38,191 bases of DNA from contig DVFO01000034.1 of assembly GCA_018713215.1 (NCBI GenBank), positions 1-38,191 of the forward strand, in the 5' to 3' direction. Under the pieces are notes generated by a model that had not been told where the DNA came from, did no database searches, and saw nothing but the letters and a program-made list of their open reading frames with translations. The stretch is from Enterenecus faecium. Its GTDB lineage: Bacteria; Bacillota; Clostridia; Oscillospirales; Oscillospiraceae. Below, one piece after another: positions 15,839-24,383 of this stretch. Every line of letters starts with the position of its first letter. Positions within the stretch are counted from its first letter, which is position 1. Position numbers and translations under genes: made by a program.

Positions 15839-16687
15839 TTGTCTCAAATCAAATTATTTGTGTGCTGTCACCAGGCGGGGCAGCGCGTCCCGGCGCACCC
15901 CCTGCTCCACCCCGTGCAGGTGGGGGCGGCGCTGGCCCAAGACCATTTCCCCGGTTTTGCCCACGATGATGCGGGAGAGAACATCTCCCAGAAGAACCGC
16001 TCCTACTGTGAGCTCACCGCCCACTACTGGGCGTGGAAGAACGTGGAGGCGGACTATTACGGATTTTTTCACTACCGCCGCTACCTGTATCTGGACGAGC
16101 ACGCCCGCCGTCCCTACCGCCTGGCGGGAGAGTTGACGGCGGAGGGCCTGGAGACCCTGGGCTTCGACCGGCTGGAGGGGTGGCTGGAGGGCAAGGCCTG
16201 CGTGGTGCCCATGGGAGAGGACATGCACATCTCGGTGCGGGACCACTACGCCCGGGCCCCCTATCACCACCGTGAGGACTTGGCCCTGGTGGAGGGCATT
16301 GTGAGGGAGAAATACCCGGACTATGTGCCCGCCATGGAGGAGTACCTCTCCGGCACCAACTGTTATTTTGGCAATATCTTTATCATGCGAAAGCCCCTGT
16401 TTGACCAGTATTGCGGGTGGCTTTTCTCCATTCTGGAGGAATTTGACCGCCGGGCAGACACCACCGGCTACTCCACCCAGGAGCTGCGGGTGGACGGGTA
16501 CCTGGCCGAGCGGCTGCTGGGGGTGTACGTCACCCACCTGCGCCGCACCACTGGGACCCAGGTGTACGAGCTGCCCCGGGTGCAGTTTGAGCCGGACAAC
16601 AAGAAGCGGGTTCAGCGAACGCTGCTCAACGCCCTGCTCCCACCGGGGAGCCGCCGGAGGGCTTGGGTGAAGAAGGGAAGAGGGTGA
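15839..16687 (+). CDS. DUF4422 family glycosyltransferase, copy 2
   Basis: A 282-residue protein with IKLFVCCHQAGQRVP at the N-terminus, DDAGENISQKNRSYCEL near 45 and FFHYRRYLYLDE near 75, as in copy 1 at 9041-9814. It is a presumed sugar transferase of unknown specificity. The TTG at 15839 is chosen because GGGAGG lies 7 bases upstream and the conserved DUF4422 strand begins there. An in-frame ATG at 15746 would lie before the predicted transcription start and would translate through the terminator hairpin, so it is unlikely. First gene after the internal promoter and attenuator. Confidence 0.85.
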   Translation: MSQIKLFVCCHQAGQRVPAHPLLHPVQVGAALAQDHFPGFAHDDAGENISQKNRSYCELTAHYWAWKNVEADYYGFFHYRRYLYLDEHARRPYRLAGELTAEGLETLGFDRLEGWLEGKACVVPMGEDMHISVRDHYARAPYHHREDLALVEGIVREKYPDYVPAMEEYLSGTNCYFGNIFIMRKPLFDQYCGWLFSILEEFDRRADTTGYSTQELRVDGYLAERLLGVYVTHLRRTTGTQVYELPRVQFEPDNKKRVQRTLLNALLPPGSRRRAWVKKGRG

Positions 16688-17709
16688 TGCGTTTGGCAGC
16701 ATGTGACATTTCTGTGATTATCCCGGTGTACAACATCCAGCAGCACCTGAGAGAGTGTCTGGACAGCGTGCTGGGCCAGAGCTATCCCCACCTCCAGGTG
16801 ATCTGCGTGGACGACGGCTCCACCGATGAAAGCCCCGCCATCCTGGCCGAGTACGCCCAGAAAGACCCCCGGGTGCAGGTCATCCGCCAGCAAAACGCCG
16901 GACCCGGCGCTGCCCGGAACACCGGACTGGAGGCGGCAAAGGGCGAGTACGTGATCTTCCTGGACTCGGACGACTGGTTCGAGCCGGACTTTCTTGCGAA
17001 GATGGTGGATACCGCCCAGCGGGAAGGGGCGGACGTGGCCATCTGCCGGGCGGTGGAGTTTGACACCAACTCCGGGCGGGAGCTGCCCTCCGAGTGGATG
17101 ATGAAAAAGCAGTATCTCCCCGGCAAGCTGGCCTTTGCCCCCCAGGAGATGGCCGACCACCTGTTCCAGTTTACCTACGGGATGCCCTGGGACAAGTTCT
17201 ACCGCCGGGAGCTGCTCACTTCTTCGGGCATTCGCTACCCGGCCCTGAAAAACTCCGAGGATCTGGCCTTTGTCTATCCCACGCTGTTGGCGGCAAAGCG
17301 CATTGCCGTGGTGGACCAGGTGCTCATTCATCACCGGATTAACCGCATGGCCTCGGTGTCCAACAGCCGCTGTGGTCAGCCCGAGGCCCCCTATGAGGCC
17401 TTCCAGATCGTCAAGGAGTATCTGGAACAGCACCAGCTCATGGACACCTACCGCCGCAGTTTCCTCAACTGGGCCATGGAGTTTTTGGTCTGGCACATCA
17501 GCAACATGTCCCAGCGGGACATTCAGAGACAATACCTACAAACGCTGCGGCGCCAGTGGCTGCCCCAGCTGCACTTTGAGGAGCATCCCGCCAGTTACTA
17601 CGAGAGCAAGAGCTGTTACGCCAAGTATCTGCTGGCCCGGTATGCCCCTTATCCTGTGTTTGCCGCCGTGGTGAAGGTGTATAAAAAAGCCAAACATGGG
17701 GGGCAGTGA
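16687..17709 (+). CDS. Glycosyltransferase family 2
   Basis: A 340-residue GT-A enzyme with all the usual motifs: DISVIIPVYNIQQHLRECLD (from residue 7), ICVDDGSTDES (near 40), GPGAARNTGLEAAKGEYVIF (near 75) and LDSDDWFEP (near 95). The ATG at 16687 overlaps the previous stop (TGATG) and has AAGAGGG upstream. The C-terminal third is alpha-helical and may bind acceptor. The motif region is very similar at the DNA level to the next gene and to domain 1 of the 20009-23131 gene, suggesting local duplication. Confidence 0.92.
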   Translation: MRLAACDISVIIPVYNIQQHLRECLDSVLGQSYPHLQVICVDDGSTDESPAILAEYAQKDPRVQVIRQQNAGPGAARNTGLEAAKGEYVIFLDSDDWFEPDFLAKMVDTAQREGADVAICRAVEFDTNSGRELPSEWMMKKQYLPGKLAFAPQEMADHLFQFTYGMPWDKFYRRELLTSSGIRYPALKNSEDLAFVYPTLLAAKRIAVVDQVLIHHRINRMASVSNSRCGQPEAPYEAFQIVKEYLEQHQLMDTYRRSFLNWAMEFLVWHISNMSQRDIQRQYLQTLRRQWLPQLHFEEHPASYYESKSCYAKYLLARYAPYPVFAAVVKVYKKAKHGGQ

Positions 17710-17711
17710 GC

Positions 17712-18779
17712 ATGGAGAAGATGCAAATTTCCGTCATTATCCCGGTGTACAACACCGAGGCCCACTTAAACGCCTGCCTGGACGGCGTTCTGAGCCAGAA
17801 CATCCCAAACCTGGAGGTCATCTGTGTGGACGACGGCTCCACCGACCGCAGCCTGGAGGTGCTCCGCGAGTACGCCGCCCGTGATCCCCGGGTGGTGGTG
17901 CTCACCCAGAAAAACTCCTTTGCCGGCGTGGCCCGCAACCATGGCCTGGAGGTGGCCCGGGGGGAGTACGTGGCCTTTTTGGACTCGGACGACCAGTTTT
18001 TGCCCGGAGCCCTGGAGGGGCTGTACGCCCAGGCCAAGGAGCATGACCTGGACGTCATCAAGGCGGGCTTTTCCTATGTGGAGCCGGGGGGAGAGCCCTA
18101 CACCACCCTGTATTCCACCTTGAGCTGCATCGGCAAGGGTCAGGCCAAGCGGGTGATGCGCTTCACGGACCTGCCTTTGCGCCTGCTGCAAGTGCCCGAC
18201 GTGCCCTGGAATGGCCTGTACCGCCGGGCCTTTTTGGAGCAAAACCACATCCACTTCAACAACCTCCGGTGCATTAACGACCACTCCTTCTGGATTGCCT
18301 GTCTCATTCACGCACCCCGGCTCATGGTGACCCACACTCCGGTGGCCTGCTACCGGGTGGAACAGAGCACCTCTCTGGTGGGGCGCAAGGCGGCCCACTT
18401 CCACTGTCAGCTGGAGTCCTACCAGATTGTCCGGGAGATGGTGAAGGATTTGCCGGACAAGCTGCGCCGGGCGGTCATGCGCAACGAGCTCAACGGCATG
18501 TTCGGCTGGTATGAGCGGCTGCGCCCCCAGGCCCCCGACGTGGAGGACCTGGACCGACAGGTGGCGGAGTTTTTGAAGCAGTTGGACGAGGAAGAGGTGG
18601 GGGTGAAGTTCCTCCGCTCCTTCTCCTATAGCGGCTCCTATTTCTCCCTGCGCTATGGCCAGCCCGCCCCCAAGCGCCCCAACCCCCTGGTGCGTGCGGT
18701 GAGCTGCTGGCGGGACCACGGCTGGACCTACACCTGGGAGAAGCTGCGCTCAAAGGGAGAACAGACATGGGTGCGGTGA
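17712..18779 (+). CDS. Glycosyltransferase family 2
   Basis: A 355-residue GT-A enzyme: QISVIIPVYNTEAHLNACLD near the N-terminus, ICVDDGSTDRSLEVLREYA, AGVARNHGLEVARGEYVAF and LDSDDQFLP. The ATG at 17712 is preferred over the GTG six bases earlier because GGGG lies at better spacing. It lies two bases after the previous stop. Its last 13 bases overlap the ATP-grasp gene. Donor and acceptor unknown. Confidence 0.92.
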   Translation: MEKMQISVIIPVYNTEAHLNACLDGVLSQNIPNLEVICVDDGSTDRSLEVLREYAARDPRVVVLTQKNSFAGVARNHGLEVARGEYVAFLDSDDQFLPGALEGLYAQAKEHDLDVIKAGFSYVEPGGEPYTTLYSTLSCIGKGQAKRVMRFTDLPLRLLQVPDVPWNGLYRRAFLEQNHIHFNNLRCINDHSFWIACLIHAPRLMVTHTPVACYRVEQSTSLVGRKAAHFHCQLESYQIVREMVKDLPDKLRRAVMRNELNGMFGWYERLRPQAPDVEDLDRQVAEFLKQLDEEEVGVKFLRSFSYSGSYFSLRYGQPAPKRPNPLVRAVSCWRDHGWTYTWEKLRSKGEQTWVR

Positions 18780-19957
18780 AAAATGCCTTGAAAAAGGTGC
18801 TGCCCCCGCCCGTCTCCGCCTTCAACCGGGAGGTGGAGCGGATTTTGGCCGCTCAGGAGGACAATGCCCGGCTCATGGAGCAGATGGCCCGGCAGCTGGA
18901 ACAGCAGAATCAGCAGATTCAGCAGCAGAACCGCCAGATTGCCCAGCTCAATGCCCAGGTGGAGCACTACCGCCGCCAGCTGGACGCCACGGCTGCCACC
19001 CTGCGCCGGAGCCAGATGGAGAGCCGGGAGAAGCTGGAGCGGATTCGCAAGACCGTGTCCAAGCACGGCGGGCCCGTGTCCGACTACGACTACTACGCCA
19101 GCTTGAAGCCGGAGCAGTACACCGGGGAGTTGAAGGAGTGGTATGCCCACATCATGGGGCAGAAGCTGAACCTGGACCACCCCCGTACCTACAACGAAAA
19201 GCTCCAGTGGCTGAAGCTGTATGACAGCACCCCCCTGAAAACCAGATTGGCGGACAAATATCTGGTGCGGGAGTGGGTGAAAGAGAAGATCGGCGAGGAG
19301 TATCTGGTGCCCCTGCTGGGGGTGTGGGACTCCTTTGATGAGATCGACTTTGACGCCCTGCCCCAGCGCTTTGTCCTCAAGGCCAACCACGGCTGTGGCT
19401 GGAACCTGATTGTCAAGGACAAGAGCCAGCTGGACCTCGAGGACGCCCGGGAGAAGTTCAACACCTGGATGGGCCTCAACTATGCCTACTGCAACGGGCT
19501 GGAGCTGCACTACATGCACATTCCGCCGAAAATCATTGCGGAGGAGTATCTGGAAAACGACCACGACGACCTGAGAGATTATAAGGTGTTCTGCTTTGGG
19601 GGCAAAGCCCACCACATCATGTACCTCACCGACCGCAAGGTGGGGATGAAGATGTCCTTCTACGACCTGGATTGGAACAAGCAGAACTTTGTCTATTCCT
19701 TCCCCCTCAACGACCAGGACGTGCCCCGGCCCCAGCGCCTGGAGGAGCTCATTGAAGTCTCCGAGAAGCTGGCCCAGGGCTTTGCCCACGCTCGTGTGGA
19801 TTTCTACATCCTCAACGACGGGACGTTGAAGTTTGGGGAGATCACCTTCACCTCTGCCACTGGCACCTGCAAGTGGAATCCGCCCCAGCAGGACCAGATC
19901 TACGGCGACCTCATCGAGTTGCCCAGCAAGAGCCCCATCCCCACACCCCAGGGGTAA
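18767..19957 (+). CDS. TupA-like ATP-grasp ligase with an N-terminal coiled coil
   Basis: A 396-residue protein. Residues 20-100 form a Gln/Glu-rich heptad region (LEQQNQQIQQQNRQIAQLNA), a probable coiled coil. From about 105 comes an ATPgrasp_TupA-type domain: LNLDHPRTYNEKLQWLK, DKYLVREWV, RFVLKANHGCGWNLIV (ATP-binding Lys), IIAEEYLEND, YKVFCFGGK and LKFGEITFTSATG (metal-binding Glu). TupA of alkaliphilic Bacillus helps make teichuronopeptide, a glucuronate-glutamate cell-wall polymer. ATP-grasp enzymes activate a carboxylate with ATP and couple it to an amine or similar. With ugd nearby, ligation of an amino acid to a uronic acid is a reasonable inference. The ATG has AAGGGAG upstream. Confidence 0.85.
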   Translation: MGAVKNALKKVLPPPVSAFNREVERILAAQEDNARLMEQMARQLEQQNQQIQQQNRQIAQLNAQVEHYRRQLDATAATLRRSQMESREKLERIRKTVSKHGGPVSDYDYYASLKPEQYTGELKEWYAHIMGQKLNLDHPRTYNEKLQWLKLYDSTPLKTRLADKYLVREWVKEKIGEEYLVPLLGVWDSFDEIDFDALPQRFVLKANHGCGWNLIVKDKSQLDLEDAREKFNTWMGLNYAYCNGLELHYMHIPPKIIAEEYLENDHDDLRDYKVFCFGGKAHHIMYLTDRKVGMKMSFYDLDWNKQNFVYSFPLNDQDVPRPQRLEELIEVSEKLAQGFAHARVDFYILNDGTLKFGEITFTSATGTCKWNPPQQDQIYGDLIELPSKSPIPTPQG

Positions 19958-20008
19958 GGGATGCAGAGATTCGGAGAGAAGCAACAAAGAAGATTGGAGA
20001 AAAAAGAA

Positions 20009-23000
20009 ATGGAACCTAAGGTTTCGGTGATTATCCCGGTATACAATGTGGAGAAGTATCTGGGCCCCTGCCTGGACAGTATATTGGGACAAACTCTGAA
20101 CAACATTGAGGTCATCTGCGTGGACGACGGCTCCACCGACCGCTCCCTGGAGATTCTGCGGGAGTATGAGAAGCGGGATGCCCGGGTGAAGGTGCTCACC
20201 CAGCCCAACACCAACGCCGGAGCGGCCCGCAACAAGGGCATCCAGCAGGCCAAGGGCGAGTACCTGTCCTTCCTGGACTCCGACGACCACTTTGACCCCA
20301 CCATGCTGGAGAAGTGCGCCGCCCGTATGGACCAGGACGGGTCTGACGTACTGGTCTTCGGGGCCAAGCAGCACAACATGCGCACCGGGGTCATCTCGGA
20401 CATGCCCTGGAGCCTGCGTCTGGACCGCTGCCCCCAGAAGTCGGTGTTCACCCCCCGAGAGGTGAAGGACTACCTCTTCAACAACTTCCAGAACTGGCCG
20501 TGGAACAAGCTGTTCCGCCGCTCCTTCGTGGAACAGCACCACATCACCTACCAGGAGATCACCCGCACCAATGACATGGCTTTTGTCTGTCAGGCCCTGG
20601 CCCAGGCCGGGCGCATCTCGGTGCTGGACGAGTATCTGGCCTACTACCGGGTGGAGACGGGCAGCAGCCTCCAGCAGAGCAACCACCGGGACCCTATGGC
20701 CTTTACCCAGGCCTTTGTGGAGACCAAGCGCCGCCTGGAGCAGGCGGGGCTGTACCACAAGTTTGAGAAGAGCTTTTTGAACGTGATGCTCAGCGGCGCC
20801 CGGTTCAACCTCTACAACATGAAGACGGTGGAGGCCAAGGAGACGGTGGTCCGCTGGATTCAGAGCGAGATGGACCAGGAGTTCCATGTGTTCTCCAAGG
20901 AGCGCAGCTATTTCTACATGCCCGACCACTATGACGAGCTCAAGGACCTGAGCCAGCAGGGCGAGGTGGCCCGACAGGTGGCGGCCCCGGTGAAGCACCC
21001 CAAGGTGTCGGTGATTATGCCCTCCCTCAATGTGGGCCGCTTCATCCGGGAGTGCATCGCCAGCGTCAGCAAGCAGACCCTGGAGGACATTGAGATCATC
21101 TGTGTGGACGCCGGGTCCACCGATGGCACCCTGGAGCTGCTGGAGTACGCCGCCCAGCTGGACCACCGCATTCAGGTGGTGCGCAGCGACAAGAAGAGCT
21201 ACGGCTACCAGATGAACCTGGGACTGGATGCAGCCCGGGGCGAGTACATCGGCATTGTGGAGACCGACGACTGGATTGAGCCCACCATGTTTGAGACCAT
21301 GTACCAGGCCGCCAAGGCCCAGAAAGCGGACATGGTCAAGTGCAACTACCACTGGTTCACCACCGGGCAGGGCAGACAGTCTCTCCCCTTTGAGAACCTG
21401 TCCCGTTGCCAGTACGGCAAGGTGTTCTGTCCCCGCACCGACGACCATGCCATCTTCACCACCACCCCCGCCATCTGGAGTGGCATCTACCGCAAGGACA
21501 TGATTACCAGCCACGGCATCCGCTTCCATGAGACCCCGGGGGCCTCCTTCCAGGACACCTCCTTCCACTTCATGGTGTGCACCGTGTCCCAGCGCTGCTA
21601 TCTGCTGGAGGACCACCTGCACCACTACCGCAAGGACAACGACGGCTCCTCGGTGCACTCCAAGGGCAAGGTGTTCTGTGTCAGTGACGAGATGCACTAC
21701 TACGAGCAGTTCCTGGAGAAAAATCCCCAGTACAAGAAGGAACTGTATGCCTTCTACCTGTCTTTGAAGTATGAGAAGTACCGCTGGAACTACGAGCGCC
21801 TGACGGCGGAGAACCAGTGGTCCTTTATGGAGCTGATGCACCGGGAGTTCCAGGAGGCCCACCGCCAGGGCCAGCTGGACAACCGGGAGTTTACCCCCGA
21901 GGCCTGGGAGAACCTGAGCCGGGTGGTCACCAACCCCATCCAGCAGTTCAAGCTCACCTGTAAGACCTATTCCACCCGCCCCAACCTGTCTCAGGTGTTC
22001 CCTGCCCAGGTGGTGGTGGAAAGCCGGGTGGAGGCCCCTAAGGTGTCGGTGATCATCCCCATGTACAATGTGGAGGAGTACATCGCCCAGACCGTGGACA
22101 GCGTGCTGGGCCAGACCGATAAGCAGGTGGAAGTGGTGTGTGTCAACGACGGCTCGGTGGACGCCACCCTGGACATCGTCCGGGACATCGCCCAGCGGGA
22201 CGGCCGGGTGACCCTGCTCCACCAGATCAACAAGGGCCAGTCTGCCGCCCGCAACGTGGGCATCCAGCAGGCCAAGGGCGAGTTTATCATCTTCCTGGAT
22301 GGGGATGATATGCTGGAGGGGAACACCGTGGCCACCCTCTATCCCCAGGCGGTGGAGCGGGAGCTGGACGTGCTGTACTACGACGGCAAGTCCATCTACG
22401 ACACCCCCGAGCTGGAGAAGGCCCACCCCTACTATAAGACGGCCTACGAGTACCTGGCCGAGTTGCCCGATGTGATGACGGGCCGGGACCTGTTCTGCCG
22501 CATGAAGGACGACCGGAAGTACCGGGCCTCCCCCTGTCTGGGCATGTACCGCAAGTCCTATCTGCTGGACAAGCACTTGACGTTTGTGGAGGGCATTGTC
22601 CACGAGGACAACCTGTTTAGCATTCAGTCCATGGTGCAGGCCCAGCGGGTGGCCCACGTCACCGACCAGCTGCTCATCCGTCGGGTGCGGGAGGGCTCCA
22701 CGGTGACTATGAAGAAGACCTTCATGCACATCTACGGCTACCTTACCTGCATGACGGGCATGTATGAGTTTATCCAGAGCCGGGAGTACGACCAGGAGCT
22801 ACAGCGGCATGTGTCCACCGAGATCAGAAGTCTGTCCCGCCAGACCTGGAACGACTACGCTCTGGTGGAGGACAAGGGCGCCTGTCGGGGTAAGCTGACC
22901 CCCGCCGAGGACATGATGCTCAATGCCCTTATGGCGGGAGCGGGCGGCGGAGGCGGCTTTGCCGCCGACGAGGCCAACCTCATCCGGGCCTCCTGGACCT

Positions 23001-23131
23001 ACCGCATCGGTAGCTTCTTCACCTTCATCCCCCGGAAAATCCGGGGCGGCATCCGCTGCTACCAGGAGAACGGGAAGGAGTACACCATCAACCGGGTGAA
23101 AGAAAAATTCGCACACTTGTTTGGGAGATGA
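20009..23131 (+). CDS. Triple-domain glycosyltransferase family 2 protein
   Basis: A 1040-residue cytoplasmic protein with three GT-A domains in one chain. Domain 1 starts at residue 4 (KVSVIIPVYNV), with VDDGSTD at 38-44 and LDSDD at 89-93. Domain 2 starts near 330 (KVSVIMPSLNV), with VDAGSTDG near 366 and ETDDW near 417. Domain 3 starts near 677 (KVSVIIPMYNV), with VNDGSVD near 712 and LDGDD near 764. Each has a helical tail; a glycine-rich patch (GAGGGGGF) and a basic end follow domain 3. It may add several sugars in turn. The ATG at 20009 is preferred (GGAG 9 bases upstream); an in-frame ATG at 19961 would add 16 charged residues. DNA repeats between domains 1 and 3 point to internal duplication. 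Confidence 0.88.
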   Translation: MEPKVSVIIPVYNVEKYLGPCLDSILGQTLNNIEVICVDDGSTDRSLEILREYEKRDARVKVLTQPNTNAGAARNKGIQQAKGEYLSFLDSDDHFDPTMLEKCAARMDQDGSDVLVFGAKQHNMRTGVISDMPWSLRLDRCPQKSVFTPREVKDYLFNNFQNWPWNKLFRRSFVEQHHITYQEITRTNDMAFVCQALAQAGRISVLDEYLAYYRVETGSSLQQSNHRDPMAFTQAFVETKRRLEQAGLYHKFEKSFLNVMLSGARFNLYNMKTVEAKETVVRWIQSEMDQEFHVFSKERSYFYMPDHYDELKDLSQQGEVARQVAAPVKHPKVSVIMPSLNVGRFIRECIASVSKQTLEDIEIICVDAGSTDGTLELLEYAAQLDHRIQVVRSDKKSYGYQMNLGLDAARGEYIGIVETDDWIEPTMFETMYQAAKAQKADMVKCNYHWFTTGQGRQSLPFENLSRCQYGKVFCPRTDDHAIFTTTPAIWSGIYRKDMITSHGIRFHETPGASFQDTSFHFMVCTVSQRCYLLEDHLHHYRKDNDGSSVHSKGKVFCVSDEMHYYEQFLEKNPQYKKELYAFYLSLKYEKYRWNYERLTAENQWSFMELMHREFQEAHRQGQLDNREFTPEAWENLSRVVTNPIQQFKLTCKTYSTRPNLSQVFPAQVVVESRVEAPKVSVIIPMYNVEEYIAQTVDSVLGQTDKQVEVVCVNDGSVDATLDIVRDIAQRDGRVTLLHQINKGQSAARNVGIQQAKGEFIIFLDGDDMLEGNTVATLYPQAVERELDVLYYDGKSIYDTPELEKAHPYYKTAYEYLAELPDVMTGRDLFCRMKDDRKYRASPCLGMYRKSYLLDKHLTFVEGIVHEDNLFSIQSMVQAQRVAHVTDQLLIRRVREGSTVTMKKTFMHIYGYLTCMTGMYEFIQSREYDQELQRHVSTEIRSLSRQTWNDYALVEDKGACRGKLTPAEDMMLNALMAGAGGGGGFAADEANLIRASWTYRIGSFFTFIPRKIRGGIRCYQENGKEYTINRVKEKFAHLFGR
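20236..22283 (+). repeat. 26-base direct repeat inside the triple GT2 gene
   Basis: An identical 26-base stretch occurs at 20236-20261 (domain 1) and 22258-22283 (domain 3), coding GIQQAKGE in both. It marks shared ancestry of the two domains and is a possible recombination point that would delete about 2 kb in frame. Confidence 0.7.
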
Positions 23132-23136
23132 AACAG

Positions 23137-24369
23137 ATGAACATTGCCATTGCCGGAACCGGCTATGTAGGACTGGCCAATGCCATTTTGTTGGCCCAGC
23201 ACCACCACGTCACTGCGGTGGACCTGGTGCAGGACAAGGTGGACGCCATCAACGCCAGAAAATCTCCGCTGGTGGATGCGGAGATTGAGGACTACCTGAA
23301 GAACAAAGACCTGGACCTCACCGCCACCACCGACGGGGCGGCGGCCTATGCAGGGGCGGACTACGTCATTGTCTCCACCCCCACCAACTACGACCCGGTG
23401 AAGAACTACTTCGACACCTCCTCGGTGGAGTCCGTGGTGCGCCTGGTGATGCAGGTCAACCCCGAGGCCATCATCGTGGTGAAGTCCACCGTGCCGGTGG
23501 GCTTTACCCTGGGCCTGCGGGAGAAGCTGGGGTGTGAGAACCTGATTTTCTCCCCCGAGTTCCTCCGGGAGGGCAAGGCGCTCTACGACAACCTGTACCC
23601 CTCCCGCATCATTGTGGGAGCGCCCCTGGACGATCCCCGGCTCAAGGCGGCGGCGGAGACCTTCGCCAACCTCCTGGCAGAGGGGGCGGAGAAGAAGGAC
23701 ATTCCCATCCTCATCACCAACCCCACCGAGGCCGAGGCGGTGAAGCTGTTTGCCAACACCTATCTGGCCCTGCGGGTGTCCTTCTTCAATGAGCTGGACA
23801 CCTACGCCGAGGTGCGGGGCCTGAACACCCGCCAGATCATCGAGGGCATCGGCTACGACCCCCGCATCGGCAACTACTACAACAACCCCTCCTTCGGCTA
23901 TGGCGGCTACTGCCTGCCCAAGGACACCAAGCAGCTGCGGGCCAACTATGACCAGGTGCCCAACAACATCATCTCTGCCATTGTGGACGCCAACCATACC
24001 CGCAAGGACTTCATTGCCGAGCGGATTCTGGAGAAGGCGGGCTACTACGGACCCCACGGCGAGGGGAGAGATGGCACCCCCGGCAAGCCCTGCGTGGTGG
24101 GTGTGTACCGTCTGACCATGAAGGCCAACTCGGACAACTTCCGCCAGTCCAGCATTCAGGGCGTCATGAAGCGCATGAAGGCCAAGGGGGCAGAGGTGAT
24201 CATCTACGAGCCCACCCTGAAGGAGGACACCTTCTTCGGCAGCCGGGTCATCCGTGACTGGCAGGAGTTTGTGGACAAGAGCGACGTCATCGTGGCCAAC
24301 CGCTATACCAAGGACCTGGAGCCCGTGATGGATAAGGTGTATACCCGGGACCTCTACTTCCGAGATTAA
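23137..24369 (+). CDS. ugd: UDP-glucose 6-dehydrogenase
   Basis: Oxidises UDP-glucose to UDP-glucuronate with two NAD+ in the cytoplasm. It has 410 residues, standard for the family. The NAD motif GTGYVGLANA lies at 7-16, then STPTNYD, KSTVPVG, SPEFLREGKAL and the catalytic cysteine in GYGGYCLPKD (Cys259). The ATG at 23137 is chosen because GGGAG lies 9 bases upstream; the ATG at 23128 directly abuts that site. UDP-glucuronate can feed the transferases of this operon and links well with the TupA-like ligase two genes upstream. Confidence 0.96.
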   Translation: MNIAIAGTGYVGLANAILLAQHHHVTAVDLVQDKVDAINARKSPLVDAEIEDYLKNKDLDLTATTDGAAAYAGADYVIVSTPTNYDPVKNYFDTSSVESVVRLVMQVNPEAIIVVKSTVPVGFTLGLREKLGCENLIFSPEFLREGKALYDNLYPSRIIVGAPLDDPRLKAAAETFANLLAEGAEKKDIPILITNPTEAEAVKLFANTYLALRVSFFNELDTYAEVRGLNTRQIIEGIGYDPRIGNYYNNPSFGYGGYCLPKDTKQLRANYDQVPNNIISAIVDANHTRKDFIAERILEKAGYYGPHGEGRDGTPGKPCVVGVYRLTMKANSDNFRQSSIQGVMKRMKAKGAEVIIYEPTLKEDTFFGSRVIRDWQEFVDKSDVIVANRYTKDLEPVMDKVYTRDLYFRD

Positions 24370-24383
24370 TTAGGGGAGTTGCT

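Noticed and set aside
18728..22729. Very long leftward open frame (over 1300 codons) opposite the GT2 and ATP-grasp genes
   Set aside because: It is an antisense reading of GC-rich coding DNA: low-complexity His/Val/Gly/Leu-rich, no ribosome-binding site and no recognisable domain. The plus-strand genes have full motif sets.
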